64,000 nucleotides of DNA, taken from Geminicoccus roseus DSM 18922 (lineage in GTDB: Bacteria > Pseudomonadota > Alphaproteobacteria > Geminicoccales > Geminicoccaceae). Positions within the stretch are counted from its first letter, which is position 1; every line of letters starts with the position of its first letter. The notes under the pieces were generated by a model. It was not told the origin of the DNA and made no database searches. It worked only from the letters and a program-made list of their open reading frames with translations. The stretch lies in contig NZ_KE386572.1 in NCBI RefSeq assembly GCF_000427665.1, forward strand, positions 4,402,373 through 4,466,372, written 5' to 3'. Positions 42,471-52,006 of the stretch are shown one piece after another. The position numbers and the translations under genes were made by a program.

Positions 42471-43410
42471 TCGCCTTGACCAGTTCCAGGGTGGGCGCTT
42501 CGCCGACGGTGGCGGGAACAACGGGCTCGGCGGCCGGCTCGGCCTTCAACTCGCGCCGCTTGCGCAACAGCAGGTCGAGGATCCGGACCAGGGTCGGGCG
42601 CAGGTCGAACCGGTGCACCACCATGTCGACGATGCCGTGGTCGCGCAGATACTCGGCGCGCTGGAACCCCTCGGGCAGCTTCTCGCGGATGGTCTGCTCG
42701 ATCACCCGCGCGCCGGCAAAGCCGATCATCGCACCCGGCTCGGCGATCTGCACGTCGCCCAGCATCGCGAAGCTGGCGGTGACGCCACCAGTGGTGGGGT
42801 CGGTCAGCACCACGATGTAGGGCAGCCGCTTGTCCTTCACCATCTCCACCGCGACGGTGGTGCGCGCCATCTGCATCAGCGACAGCGCGCCTTCCTGCAT
42901 CCGGGCCCCGCCGGAGCTGGTGAAGACGATGAAGGCCGCTTCCTGCAGCACCGCGAGCTTGGCCGCGGCCAGAAACGCCTCGCCCACGGCGGTGCCCATC
43001 GACCCGCCCATGAAGGCGAAGTTCATCACCGCGATCACTGCCGGCATGCCGTCGATCTTGCCGTGGGCCGCCTCGAGCGCGTCCTGCCGGGTGGTCTTGG
43101 TCTGGGCCTCCTTCAGCCGGTCCGCGTACTTCTTCTGATCGCGGAACTTCAGCGGATCGGCGGCGACCTTGGGCAGCTCGATGCGCTGCCAGCTGTCCGC
43201 GTCGAACAGGGTCTCGAAGCGGAACGACGGATCGACCCGCATGTGGTGGCCGCAATGCGGACAGACCCGCTGGGCCTGCTCGAAGTCGCGGTGGAAGATC
43301 ATCCGCTCGCAGGACGTGCACTGCCGCCAGAGATCGTCCGGCAGGTCCGGGTTGCGGCTCACCAGCGCCCGGATCTTCGGGCGGACATAGTCGGTCAGCC
43401 AGTTGCTCAT
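42451..43410 (-). CDS. accD: Acetyl-CoA carboxylase carboxyltransferase subunit beta
   Basis: A 319-residue subunit that, with AccA, transfers CO2 from biotin to acetyl-CoA to make malonyl-CoA. The N-terminal zinc finger is C31/C34/C50/C53. The crotonase-like core shows [35 protein letters not shown] and [16 protein letters not shown]. Its ATG overlaps the trpA stop (ATGA). The C-terminal 35 residues are variable, Glu/Pro-rich. Confidence 0.96.
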   Translation of the reverse strand: MSNWLTDYVRPKIRALVSRNPDLPDDLWRQCTSCERMIFHRDFEQAQRVCPHCGHHMRVDPSFRFETLFDADSWQRIELPKVAADPLKFRDQKKYADRLKEAQTKTTRQDALEAAHGKIDGMPAVIAVMNFAFMGGSMGTAVGEAFLAAAKLAVLQEAAFIVFTSSGGARMQEGALSLMQMARTTVAVEMVKDKRLPYIVVLTDPTTGGVTASFAMLGDVQIAEPGAMIGFAGARVIEQTIREKLPEGFQRAEYLRDHGIVDMVVHRFDLRPTLVRILDLLLRKRRELKAEPAAEPVVPATVGEAPTLELVKASEQPVE

Positions 43411-44234
43411 GCCCGTGCTCCGCGCACGCCCGCGGCCAGGTCGCGGACCAGGGAATGGACCGTCTCGACCAGGCCCGGCCTGGCCTTCCCTGCCTCGTCC
43501 AGGTTTGATGCAACCAGGTCGACCAGCGCCGATCCCACCACCGCCGCATCCGCATGGCGCGCGATGGCCGCGGCCTGCTCGGGCGTGCGGATGCCGAAGC
43601 CCACCGCCACCGGCAGGGTGGTCGACGACTTGATCCGCCGGACCGCCTCGCCGACCTGGTCGGCCACCGGCGCCGCCGAGCCGGTGATGCCGGTGATCGA
43701 CACGTAGTAGATGAAGCCCGAGGCGTTGTTCAGCACCACCGGCAGCCGCTTCGCATCGGTGGTGGGTGTCGCCAGCCGGATGAAGTCCAGGCCTGCCGCC
43801 TTGGCCGGCAGGCAGAACTCCTCGTCCTCCTCCGGCGGCAGGTCGACCATGATCAGCCCGTCCACGCCGGCCTCGACGGCGCTTTGGATGAAGCGCTCCT
43901 TCCCCATCTGGTGGACCGGGTTGTAGTAGCCCATCAGGATGACCGGGGTGGCTTGGTCCTCCTCGCGGAAGCGGCGGACGAGGTCCAGGACCTTCGCCAG
44001 CTTCATGCCGCCCGCGATGGCGCGCAGGTTGCCGGCCTGGATTGCAGGGCCGTCGGCCATCGGGTCGGAGAACGGCATGCCGATCTCGATCAGGTCGACG
44101 CCGCAGCCGGGCAGGCCGCGGATCAGCGCCAGCGAGGTCTCCGGGTCCGGGTCCCCGGCACACAGATAGGTGACGAGGCCGGCACGGCCCTCGGCGGCGA
44201 GCGCAGCGAAGCGCTCGCGGATCCGATCGCTCAC
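43407..44234 (-). CDS. trpA: Tryptophan synthase alpha subunit
   Basis: A 275-residue TIM barrel that splits indole-3-glycerol phosphate to indole and glyceraldehyde 3-phosphate. Catalytic E50 ([11 protein letters not shown]) and D61 (MADGP) are present, as are [13 protein letters not shown] and VAVGFGI. The GTG start overlaps the trpB stop (GTGA), so translation of the two subunits is coupled. Confidence 0.97.
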   Translation of the reverse strand: MSDRIRERFAALAAEGRAGLVTYLCAGDPDPETSLALIRGLPGCGVDLIEIGMPFSDPMADGPAIQAGNLRAIAGGMKLAKVLDLVRRFREEDQATPVILMGYYNPVHQMGKERFIQSAVEAGVDGLIMVDLPPEEDEEFCLPAKAAGLDFIRLATPTTDAKRLPVVLNNASGFIYYVSITGITGSAAPVADQVGEAVRRIKSSTTLPVAVGFGIRTPEQAAAIARHADAAVVGSALVDLVASNLDEAGKARPGLVETVHSLVRDLAAGVRGARA

Positions 44235-45439
44235 AGCTTCACTCCAAGATGCTCGGCTACCGTGAAGATGTCCTTGTCCCCGCGGCCGGACAGGTTGAGG
44301 ACGATGACCTGGTCCTTGTCCATGGTCGGCGCGATCTTGGCGATGTGCGCCAGGGCATGGGCGCATTCCAGCGCCGGCAGGATGCCCTCGATCCTGCCGC
44401 AGAGCTGGAAGGCCTCGAGGGTCTCCGCGTCGGTGGCCGGTGCGATCTCCAGACGGCCTTGCTCCTTGAGCCAGGAATGCTCGGGCCCGACGCCGGGATA
44501 GTCCAGGCCAGCGGAGATCGAGTGCGGCTCCACCACCTGGCCGTCCTCGTCCTGGAGGAGGTAGGAGCGCGAGCCGTGCAGCACGCCGGGCGTTCCCGCC
44601 GCCATCGCCGCGGCATGGCGGCCGGTCTCGATCCCGTCGCCGGCCGCTTCCACCGCGATCAGGCGGACATCGTCGTCCAGGAACGGATGGAACAGGCCCA
44701 TCGCGTTGGAGCCGCCGCCCACCGCCGCAATCAGCACGTCCGGAAGCCGGCCCTCCTTTTCCAGGATCTGCTGCTTGGTTTCGCGCCCTATCACCGACTG
44801 GAAGTCGCGCACCATCGCCGGATAGGGGTGGGGACCCGCCACCGAGCCGATCACGTAGAAGGTGTCGTGGACGTTGGAGACCCAGTCGCGCAGGGCCTCA
44901 TTCATGGCGTCCTTCAGCGTGTGCGAGCCGGACGTCACCGGCCGGACCTCGGCGCCCAGCAGGCGCATCCGGAACACGTTCGGCTGCTGCCGCTCGATGT
45001 CCTTCGCACCCATGTAGACGATGCAGGGCAGGCCCAGCCGCGACGCCACCGTGGCAGTAGCGACGCCGTGCTGGCCGGCCCCGGTCTCGGCGATGATCCG
45101 GGTCTTGCCCATGCGCTTGGCGAGCAGGACCTGGGCGACGGTGTTGTTGATCTTGTGGGAGCCGGTGTGGTTCAGCTCCTCGCGCTTGAAGTAGATCTTG
45201 GCCCCGCCGAAATGCTCGGTCAGGCGCTCGGCGAAGTAGAGCGGCGAGGGGCGGCCGACATAGTCCTTGAACCAGCCGTCCAGTTCCTTCCAGAAGCCCT
45301 CGTCCTTCTTGGCGGCCTCGTAGGCGCTTTCCAGCTCAAGGATCAGCGGCATCAGCGTCTCGGCAACGAACCGGCCGCCGAAAATGCCGTAATGCCCGTT
45401 CTCGTCCGGCATGTTGCGCAGAGAATTGCGCTGGCTCAT
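44231..45439 (-). CDS. trpB: Tryptophan synthase beta subunit
   Basis: A 402-residue PLP enzyme joining indole and serine to tryptophan. The PLP lysine is K96 in [22 protein letters not shown] is the catalytic loop and GGGSNAMG binds the cofactor phosphate. ATG at 45439 overlaps the stop of trpF (ATGA). Confidence 0.97.
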   Translation of the reverse strand: MSQRNSLRNMPDENGHYGIFGGRFVAETLMPLILELESAYEAAKKDEGFWKELDGWFKDYVGRPSPLYFAERLTEHFGGAKIYFKREELNHTGSHKINNTVAQVLLAKRMGKTRIIAETGAGQHGVATATVASRLGLPCIVYMGAKDIERQQPNVFRMRLLGAEVRPVTSGSHTLKDAMNEALRDWVSNVHDTFYVIGSVAGPHPYPAMVRDFQSVIGRETKQQILEKEGRLPDVLIAAVGGGSNAMGLFHPFLDDDVRLIAVEAAGDGIETGRHAAAMAAGTPGVLHGSRSYLLQDEDGQVVEPHSISAGLDYPGVGPEHSWLKEQGRLEIAPATDAETLEAFQLCGRIEGILPALECAHALAHIAKIAPTMDKDQVIVLNLSGRGDKDIFTVAEHLGVKL

Positions 45440-46089
45440 CCGTCGTTCCTCCCAAAACTCTTGGCCATGGCGATGAACGCGGCGAGCTTGGCCGGATCCT
45501 TCACGCCAGGAGATGTCTCCACGCCCGAACTGACGTCCACGCCCGGCGCGCCGGTCACGGCCAGCGCAGTCGACAGATTGTCCACCGTCAGGCCGCCAGC
45601 AAGAAGCCACGGACAATCGATCTCGACCTGCTCGAGCAGGCGCCAGTCGAACGGCAAGCCGTTGCCGCCCGGCAGCACCGCCCCAGGTACGGGCTTCGCA
45701 TCGAACAGGATCATGTCGGCGGTGTCGGCATAGGCCGCCACGGCCTGCAGGTCCTCGGGCACCGCCACCGGCAGGGCCTTGAGCGTGCGCACCCCGAAGC
45801 GCAGGCCGATCTCGGCGACCCGCTCCGGACTTTCTTCGCCATGCAGTTGGATCACATCCAGCGGCACCGACAGCAAGGTCGTCTCGATGATCCGGTCGTC
45901 CGGATTGACGAACAGCCCGACGCTCTCCACGGTGCCGGAGACATGGCCGGCCAGGACCCCGGCCTGTTCCGGCGTCACGTAGCGCCGGGAAGCGGGAAAG
46001 AACACGAAGCCGACATAGTCGGCGCCCGCAGCGCAGGCCTGTTCGATCCGTGCCGGCTCCGTCAGGCCGCAGATCTTGACCAGGGTCAT
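45436..46089 (-). CDS. trpF: Phosphoribosylanthranilate isomerase
   Basis: A 217-residue TIM barrel for the third step of tryptophan synthesis. [15 protein letters not shown] has the catalytic cysteine, [20 protein letters not shown] and [11 protein letters not shown] with D in FDAKPV follow the family order. Its ATG overlaps the pyrF stop and its stop overlaps the trpB start. Confidence 0.96.
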   Translation of the reverse strand: MTLVKICGLTEPARIEQACAAGADYVGFVFFPASRRYVTPEQAGVLAGHVSGTVESVGLFVNPDDRIIETTLLSVPLDVIQLHGEESPERVAEIGLRFGVRTLKALPVAVPEDLQAVAAYADTADMILFDAKPVPGAVLPGGNGLPFDWRLLEQVEIDCPWLLAGGLTVDNLSTALAVTGAPGVDVSSGVETSPGVKDPAKLAAFIAMAKSFGRNDG

Positions 46090-46784
46090 GACCCGGCAGC
46101 GCCCTGCAGCAGGGCCCGGGCGGCGGAGGCCGGATCGGCGGCGCCGGTGATCGGCCGTCCCACCACCAGCACGTCCGCCCCGGCGGCCAGCGCTTCGGCG
46201 GGGCTCATCACCCGCTTCTGGTCGTCCCCGGCGGACCCGGGGGGACGGATCCCCGGCACCACCAGCTTGATCCCTGCCGGCACCACCCGGCGCAGCCTGG
46301 CGATCTCGTGCGGGGAGCATACCAGCCCGTCCACACCGGCCTCGACCGCGAGCCGGGCCAGCCGCTCGACCTGCGCTCCGGTATCGCCGGCGATACCCAT
46401 GGCACCAAGGTCAGTGTCGTCCAGGCTGGTGAGCACGGTCACCGCCAGGAGCCAGCTGGAGGATCCGGCCTGACGCTTCGCCTCCACCGCCGCCCGCAGC
46501 ATGGCGCTGCCGCCCGAGGCATGCAGCGTCAGCATCGCCGGCTCCGCAACCAGGGCGGAGCGGACGGCGCCGGCCACCGTGTTGGGAATGTCGTGCAGCT
46601 TCAGGTCCAGGAAGACCGGCAGCCCTTCGCTGGCTACGGCACGCACCCCCTCCGGGCCTGCAGCACAGAAATACTCCAGCCCCAGCTTCACGCCGCCCAC
46701 GGCGCCCTCCAGCGATCGCGCGAGGTCCAGCGCCCCGGACGGATCGGGACGGTCGATGGCGCAGAAGATCGGGGAGGTGAACAA
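46086..46784 (-). CDS. pyrF: Orotidine 5'-phosphate decarboxylase
   Basis: A 232-residue TIM-barrel enzyme making [21 protein letters not shown], the catalytic [13 protein letters not shown] (Asp-Lys-Asp network) and [10 protein letters not shown] are present. The only suitable start is TTG 46784. It leads the pyrF-trpF-trpB-trpA-accD-folC series. Confidence 0.95.
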   Translation of the reverse strand: MFTSPIFCAIDRPDPSGALDLARSLEGAVGGVKLGLEYFCAAGPEGVRAVASEGLPVFLDLKLHDIPNTVAGAVRSALVAEPAMLTLHASGGSAMLRAAVEAKRQAGSSSWLLAVTVLTSLDDTDLGAMGIAGDTGAQVERLARLAVEAGVDGLVCSPHEIARLRRVVPAGIKLVVPGIRPPGSAGDDQKRVMSPAEALAAGADVLVVGRPITGAADPASAARALLQGAAGS

Positions 46785-46856
46785 GCGGTGCTTCCGGTCC
46801 AGGGTCCAAGCCGCTGCGTTGCTTGGCAGAGCGTCGCAGAGGCGTCAACGCGATGC

Positions 46857-46876
46857 GCCACCGGCAGTCCGGTGGC
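46857..46876 (-). terminator. Perfect hairpin between the cyclodeaminase-like gene and pyrF
   Basis: GCCACCGG CAGT CCGGTGGC (read on the plus strand) is an 8-base perfect stem with a 4-base loop, 46 bases past the upstream stop and 73 bases before pyrF. Without a T-run it may be a leader structure or a Rho-assisted terminator. Confidence 0.5.
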
Positions 46877-46921
46877 AGTGATAGAGTGGTGGTTCCTGCC
46901 GCCGGTTCAACTCGGACGCGG

Positions 46922-47884
46922 TCAGTCCTTGGGCAGCCGCGCCCCGACCACCGCCTCCGCCGCGACCAGATCCTCCAGCGCGGCGCCGACCGACTTGAAC
47001 AGGGTCACCTCGTCCACCGACCGCCGTCCCTGGGCTTTCCCGAGAACCAGCTCCCGCAGGTCGCCCCGGATATCCTCCGGCGCAAAGGCGCCGGCGTCGA
47101 TTGCCTGGAGGAGGTCGCCCGCCTCGGCGAGCGCCCCCTCGCGGGTGTCCACGTACACCGACGCTAGGCCGACCAGCGCGTCGTCGCTCTCTCGCATCGC
47201 GCGGGTATAGGCGCCCACCAGGTCGACATGGGTACCGGGGCGGACATCCGCCCCCCGGATCAGCGGCGCGGTGGAGTTGGTGGCCGCAGAGATGAGATCC
47301 GCCCGCCGGACCGCAGCGGGGAGGTCCGCCACCGCTTCCGCATCGAGCCCCTGCTCCTGCAGGCGCTGGGCGACGCCTGCCGCCTTCTCCGGCCGGCGGT
47401 TCCAGATCAGCGTCTTCGTCAGGGATGGCCGGACCGCCCGGTGGGCATGGACGAAGTTCGGGCAGAGCGCGCCCGCCCCCACCACCAGATGCGTGGCGAC
47501 ATCGTCGCGGGCCAGGAACGAGGCGGCGAGCGCCGAGGCGCCGGCCGTGCGCCGCAGGGTGAGCGCCGCACCGTCCAGGACCGCGCGCGGCGTCCCCGTG
47601 GGGCCGTCGAACAGGATATAGAGACCCTGGATCGACGGGATCCCCTTGGCCTCGTGGCCTGGCGCCACATGGACGATCTTGATCCCGGTCGAGGAGCCCG
47701 GCCGCCAGGCCGGCATGATCAGGAGATCGGCCGGCCGGTCCATGCCCGGTCGCGGCACCGCGTGGTGGTGCCGCACCGGAGCCTCGGCGCCGGCGGCGAA
47801 GCCTTCCCGCAGCGCCTCGACCATGCGCGGCCAGGGCAGCGCGGCCTCGATCTCGGCGGGCCCGAAAAAGGCAGGCTGGCTCAC
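46922..47884 (-). CDS. Ornithine cyclodeaminase / mu-crystallin family protein
   Basis: A 320-residue NAD(P)-dependent enzyme of the OCD/CRYM family. KIVHVAPGHEAKGIPSIQGLYILFDGPTGTPRAVLDG is the substrate-binding block and LVVGAGALCPNFVHAH the dinucleotide fold, with the usual GxGxQ altered to GAGALC. Members include ornithine cyclodeaminase, alanine dehydrogenase and ketimine reductases; which reaction occurs here cannot be told. It starts at GTG 47884, one base after the lapA-type stop, and so is inserted in the usual lapA-pyrF interval. Confidence 0.82.
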   Translation of the reverse strand: MSQPAFFGPAEIEAALPWPRMVEALREGFAAGAEAPVRHHHAVPRPGMDRPADLLIMPAWRPGSSTGIKIVHVAPGHEAKGIPSIQGLYILFDGPTGTPRAVLDGAALTLRRTAGASALAASFLARDDVATHLVVGAGALCPNFVHAHRAVRPSLTKTLIWNRRPEKAAGVAQRLQEQGLDAEAVADLPAAVRRADLISAATNSTAPLIRGADVRPGTHVDLVGAYTRAMRESDDALVGLASVYVDTREGALAEAGDLLQAIDAGAFAPEDIRGDLRELVLGKAQGRRSVDEVTLFKSVGAALEDLVAAEAVVGARLPKD

Positions 47885-47885
47885 C

Positions 47886-48236
47886 TCAGCGGGCCGTCGC
47901 CAGCGCGCGCGTCGGCGTGACGTTCTTGGCGGCCAGGGCCGCGGCCGAGGCTTCCTCGTCGCGCCGGCGCTTCGCCTCCTGTTCCTCCATCAGCGCCAGC
48001 TTGCGCCGGCTGCGCGACGCCTCGGCGCGCTTCTGGTGGCCGCCCAGCCAGGAGGCGATGCCGCCCAGGATCACGCCCAGGATCATGGCCACCAGGAACA
48101 CCCCATAGACCGGCAGGTCGATCATGAACGGCGTCGGCCAGAGCGAGATCTCGATCGGCTCGCGGTTGCCGATCGCGAACAGGACGATCACCAGGAGCCC
48201 GATCAGCCCCAGGATCGTACGGAGGAACTTTACCAT
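47886..48236 (-). CDS. lapA: LapA domain membrane protein
   Basis: A 116-residue protein with two transmembrane helices (FLRTILGLIGLLVIVLFAIGN and PVYGVFLVAMILGVILGGIAS) followed by a charged cytoplasmic coiled coil. This is the LapA (DUF1049) layout, which in E. coli helps assemble lipopolysaccharide with LapB. In alphaproteobacteria it is normally next to ihfB, as here. Confidence 0.85.
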   Translation of the reverse strand: MVKFLRTILGLIGLLVIVLFAIGNREPIEISLWPTPFMIDLPVYGVFLVAMILGVILGGIASWLGGHQKRAEASRSRRKLALMEEQEAKRRRDEEASAAALAAKNVTPTRALATAR

Positions 48237-48317
48237 CGACGCCTCGCAAGGTTGAGGTCGGTGCATATCAGACGGAGCGTGCCCTGGACAGCAGCCCCGG
48301 CCGGAGAGGAGCGGGCG

Positions 48318-48605
48318 TCACTCGTCGCCGACGTTCAGGCGCTCGCGCAGCTCCTTGCCGGTCTTGAAATAGGGCACTCGCTTGTCCGGGACATCCACCT
48401 CGGCCCCGGTGCGCGGATTGCGGCCGGTGCGCGCCGAGCGGCCGCGGATCGAGAATGCGCCAAAGCCGCGCAGCTCGACGCGATCGCCCCGCTCCAGCGC
48501 CTTGGTCAGTTCCTCGAACACCGTCGCGACGATCTTCTCGACATCGCGCAGGTAGAGATGGGGGTTCGCCTCGGCGATGCGGCGGATGAGGTCGGAGCGG
48601 GTCAT
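48318..48605 (-). CDS. ihfB: Integration host factor subunit beta
   Basis: A 95-residue DNA-bending protein of the HU/IHF family. The DNA-contacting arm is [21 protein letters not shown], with the proline that intercalates into [18 protein letters not shown] is the usual C-terminus. It pairs with IhfA in replication, recombination and transcription. rpsA, often upstream, is not seen here. Confidence 0.94.
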   Translation of the reverse strand: MTRSDLIRRIAEANPHLYLRDVEKIVATVFEELTKALERGDRVELRGFGAFSIRGRSARTGRNPRTGAEVDVPDKRVPYFKTGKELRERLNVGDE

Positions 48606-48979
48606 GCCGGCTATCGCTTTCCTCGGACTGCCAAGCTTTCCGGCGTCTTGTCGGCCCAGGTGCCGGGCACGTCAAGCGAAAGCACAAGGCAACCCGTTGA
48701 AGCATAAGGAGAAAGGATCGAACACCTGCGTCAGCTCCACCGCGGCTGACACAGGCGGCGTGCGGCACCTGGGCGAACTGGACCAACAAGCGGCCGGCCT
48801 GTCCGGATGCGGCGGCAGTGCCGCTTGCCTAGAACAGGCTCCTAATGGAGAATGGCGCGGTTGTGCCTCCTGCCCGTAGCCGGAAGACGGCGTCGCGCGT
48901 CGGTCACGGATTTGTCGACGATCCGTGTGCCTCGCTCGCTGGTCATCGGCGGCAGAATATTCACCGGATCCCATTAGTC
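48606..48979. other. Intergenic region without a recognisable gene
   Basis: About 374 bases between the divergently read ihfB and Bcr-type genes, holding both promoters. A good ribosome-binding-like AAGGAGAAAGG occurs near 48707 but no start codon follows in position. A short inverted repeat ACGGAT...ATCCGT surrounds 48905-48925. I see no RNA gene. Confidence 0.4.
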
Positions 48980-50188
48980 ATGAACGCGACCATGCTCCGC
49001 CACGCCGTGATCCTCGGCCTCCTGATCGCGGTCGGACCATTCGCAGTGGATGCCTATCTGCCGGCGTTCGGGGTGATCGCCAGCGATTTCCGCAGCGACC
49101 AGGGCGTCGTCCAGCTCACCGTACTCTGCTTCGTGGCGGCGGTGGCCGCAGGGCAGGTGATCTATGGCCCGATCTCGGACGCGGTCGGCCGCAAGCCGCC
49201 TGTCTATGCGGGCCTTGGCCTGTTCGTCCTGGGCTCGCTCGGCTGCGCTTTTGCCGGCAGCATCGAGCAACTCCTGGCCTGGCGGGTGGTGCAGGGACTT
49301 GGTGCCTCGGCCGGGATGGTGCTGGCGATCGCGATCATCCGTGACCTGCATACCGGCGTCGAGGCAGCGAGGCTGCTGTCGACCGCCATCCTGGCCTTGA
49401 GCGTGTCGCCAATCCTGGCGCCGCTCGCCGGAGGGCTGCTGATTCAGGTGGCATCCTGGCGGATGATCTTCCTGGCGCTGACGCTGGTGGCGGTTGGCGT
49501 CGGCGTGCTGATGGCGACCTCGATGCCGGAAACGCATCCGCACGAACGGCGCGCGCGGGCCGACATCCTTTCGATCCTGCGCGCCTATGCCTCGCTGTTC
49601 CGCGACCGGACCTTCCTCAGCGCCGTCTGCACCGGCGGGTTCGCCCAGGCGGCGCTGCTGGCTTATGTCGCGGGCTCATCCTTCCTGTTCATCACGCTCT
49701 ACGGCACCACCCCGCTGACCTACAGCCTGATCTTCGCCGGCAACGCAGCGACCATCATCGGTCTTGCCCAGCTCAACGCGACCATCATCCAGCGGATCGG
49801 CGCCCACCGCCTGCTCACGTTGGCGGTCGGCTGGTTCACCATCATGTCGGCCCTGATGTGCCTGGTGATCCTGTCGGGTCAGGCGACCCTGCCGGTCGCC
49901 ATCATCATGGTGTTCCTGAGCCTGGCGACGCTCGGCATGATCATGCCGAACGCGACCATGCTCGCCCTGGAGCCGATGGGGGAGAAGGCCGGCACGGCTT
50001 CGGCGCTGTCCGGGTTCCTGCAGGGGATGCTGAGCGCTCTCGCGACCCTGCTGGTCGGCGCCAGCTTCGATGGCACGGCCCGGCCGATGGTGATCGTCAT
50101 GGCGCTGAGCGGGCTGTGCTGCCTGATGAGCTGGTGGGTGCATACCGGCCGCCTGCCGATCCGCGGCCGCGCCTGCCCCTCGGCGTAA
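48980..50188 (+). CDS. Bcr/CflA family multidrug efflux MFS transporter
   Basis: A 402-residue transporter with twelve predicted helices. The start of the domain, PFAVDAYLPAFGVIASDF, the loop YGPISDAVGRKPPVYAGL and IIRDLHTGVEAARLLS are signatures of the Bcr/CflA group of proton-driven drug exporters. ATG 48980 gives the normal N-terminus; longer frames upstream look non-coding. It is a single gene. Confidence 0.9.
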   Translation: MNATMLRHAVILGLLIAVGPFAVDAYLPAFGVIASDFRSDQGVVQLTVLCFVAAVAAGQVIYGPISDAVGRKPPVYAGLGLFVLGSLGCAFAGSIEQLLAWRVVQGLGASAGMVLAIAIIRDLHTGVEAARLLSTAILALSVSPILAPLAGGLLIQVASWRMIFLALTLVAVGVGVLMATSMPETHPHERRARADILSILRAYASLFRDRTFLSAVCTGGFAQAALLAYVAGSSFLFITLYGTTPLTYSLIFAGNAATIIGLAQLNATIIQRIGAHRLLTLAVGWFTIMSALMCLVILSGQATLPVAIIMVFLSLATLGMIMPNATMLALEPMGEKAGTASALSGFLQGMLSALATLLVGASFDGTARPMVIVMALSGLCCLMSWWVHTGRLPIRGRACPSA

Positions 50189-50234
50189 GGCCCCTCCGGC
50201 CCCGGAGTGCAGCCGGGGCCGGAGGCAGGCCGCT

Positions 50235-51062
50235 TCAGGCCGCCGCGTCCCAGACCGGCGAGAAGTCGAAATCGCAGATGCGGTAGTTGGTGCGGCGTAA
50301 GGTGGAGATCTTCTCCATCTCCTCGGAGGTCAGCTCGAAATCGAGGACCTTCAGGTTGCTTTTCGCGTTCTTCTCCGAGCTGGTGCGCGGGATGGCGCCC
50401 ACGTCCTCCTGCTGGATCAGCCAGCGCAGGGTCACCTGGATCGGGTTCATGCCGTGCGCGTCGGCGATCTCCTTGATCACCGGGTCGTCCATGACCTTGC
50501 CGCGCGCGCTGGGGCAGTGGGCGACGGTGGCGATGCCGAGCTTGCGGTGGAACGGCAGCAGGGCGTCCTGGGACAGGTAGGGATGGTACTCGACCTGGTT
50601 GGCGACCAGCGGGATCGGCGAGAGCTCGGTCGCCATCCGCAGCAGCGGGATGGTGAAGTTGCTGACGCCGATGAAGCGGGTGAAGCCGCGCTTCTGCGCT
50701 TCCACCAGCGCCGCCATGGTCTCGTCCAGCGGGATCGACTTGGACGGCCAGTGCAGCAGCAGGAGATCCGGCGCCGTGCCCAGGTTCTTGGTCGACTGCT
50801 CGGCGCTGCGCAGGAAGTCGTCATGGCCGAACTCGTCCGGCCAGATCTTGGTGGTCAGGAACACCTGGTCGCGCGGCACGCCCGACGTCGCGATCCCGCG
50901 GCCGACCTCGACCTCGTTGCCGTACATCCGGGCGGTGTCGATGTGCCGGTAGCCCAGGTTCAGGGCGGTGGCGACCATGTCGGTGCCGAGCGTTCCGGTG
51001 AGCTGGTAGGTCCCGAAGCCCAGTGCGGGGATGTTGGCGCCGTTCGCCTTGATCGTGGTCAT
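50235..51062 (-). CDS. Aldo/keto reductase
   Basis: A 275-residue NADPH-dependent aldo/keto reductase (TIM barrel). The catalytic tetrad is complete: D42 and Y47 in HIDTARMYGNE, K72 in LTTKIWP, H104 in LLLHWP. IGVSNFTIPLL and IPRTSSEKNAKSNL (NADPH site) follow. It resembles 2,5-diketo-gluconate reductases, but the substrate is unknown. It lies 12 bases downstream of a purine-type ABC permease gene and may belong to that operon or only share its transcript. Confidence 0.9.
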   Translation of the reverse strand: MTTIKANGANIPALGFGTYQLTGTLGTDMVATALNLGYRHIDTARMYGNEVEVGRGIATSGVPRDQVFLTTKIWPDEFGHDDFLRSAEQSTKNLGTAPDLLLLHWPSKSIPLDETMAALVEAQKRGFTRFIGVSNFTIPLLRMATELSPIPLVANQVEYHPYLSQDALLPFHRKLGIATVAHCPSARGKVMDDPVIKEIADAHGMNPIQVTLRWLIQQEDVGAIPRTSSEKNAKSNLKVLDFELTSEEMEKISTLRRTNYRICDFDFSPVWDAAA

Positions 51063-51073
51063 TACCTGCCCTG

Positions 51074-52006
51074 TCATGCCTCTGGATGGAACGGCCGCGC
51101 CAAGGAGGCCGGCGTGTGCAAGCGGATACGGGTGGCGTCGCGGGAGATCAAGACGAGCACGATCACCGTGGCCAGATAGGGAGTCATTGCCACCAGGTTG
51201 CTGTCGATGCTGGCGCCGGCCGCCTGGAGCTGCAGCCCGAGGATGGTGACGCCGCCGAAGATATAGGCGCCGAGCAGCACCCGCCAGGGCCGCCAGGTCG
51301 CGAACACCACCAGCGCCAGCGCGATCCAGCCCCGTCCGGCGGTCATGTTCTCGGCCCATTGCGGCGTGTAGATCAGGGAGAGGTAGCCGCCGCCGATGCC
51401 CGCCATCGCCCCGCCGAACAGGGTGGCGAGCCAGCGGATCCGCAGGACCGGGTAGCCCAGCGCATGGGCGCTCTCCTGGTTCTCGCCGACCGCGCGCAGG
51501 GTCAGCCCGGCGCGGGTGCGATGCAGGAACCAGGCGACGGCGCCGACCGCCAGGATCGACAGGTAGACCAGCCAGTCATGGCCGAACAGCAGCGGCCCGG
51601 CGATCGGGATCTCCCGCAGCGCTTCCGGGAACGGCAGGGACATGGAAGGCAGGGGGATGCCCACCCAGGACTGGCCGATGAAGGCGGCGATCCCGGCGCC
51701 GAAGATCGACAGCGCCAGCCCGGTGGCGACCTGGTTGGTCATCAGGTTGAGCGCCAGCACCCCGTAGATCGCCGACGCCGCCATGCCGGCGATAGCAGCC
51801 GCCACGAAGCCCATCGGGGTGAGCCCGGTGGTGGCGGCCACCATGAAGCCGACCACCGCCCCCACCAGCATCATGCCCTCGATGCCGAGATTGAGCACCC
51901 CGGCCCGCTCCGCAACCAGTTCGCCCACCGCGGCGAACACCAGCGGGGTACCGGCGCGCAGGGTCGCGGCGATCACCGCGATCGCCATGTCGAGTTCGTC
52001 GCCCAT
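51074..52006 (-). CDS. BMP-type nucleoside/purine ABC transporter permease 2
   Basis: A 310-residue inner-membrane permease of the branched-chain/BPD_transp_2 family, of the shorter type found with Bmp/YufN importers. VGELVAERAGVLNLGIEGMMLVGA and GYPVLRIRWLATLFGGAMAGIGGGYLSL are conserved blocks. Its ATG shares one base with the stop of the partner permease gene. Position beside xanthine dehydrogenase genes suggests uptake of purine bases or nucleosides. Confidence 0.9.
   Translation of the reverse strand: MGDELDMAIAVIAATLRAGTPLVFAAVGELVAERAGVLNLGIEGMMLVGAVVGFMVAATTGLTPMGFVAAAIAGMAASAIYGVLALNLMTNQVATGLALSIFGAGIAAFIGQSWVGIPLPSMSLPFPEALREIPIAGPLLFGHDWLVYLSILAVGAVAWFLHRTRAGLTLRAVGENQESAHALGYPVLRIRWLATLFGGAMAGIGGGYLSLIYTPQWAENMTAGRGWIALALVVFATWRPWRVLLGAYIFGGVTILGLQLQAAGASIDSNLVAMTPYLATVIVLVLISRDATRIRLHTPASLARPFHPEA

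Noticed and set aside
48672-48974. A 100-codon minus-strand frame between ihfB and the Bcr-type gene
   Set aside because: Its composition is unlike protein, there is no ribosome binding site, and it lies across two divergent promoters.
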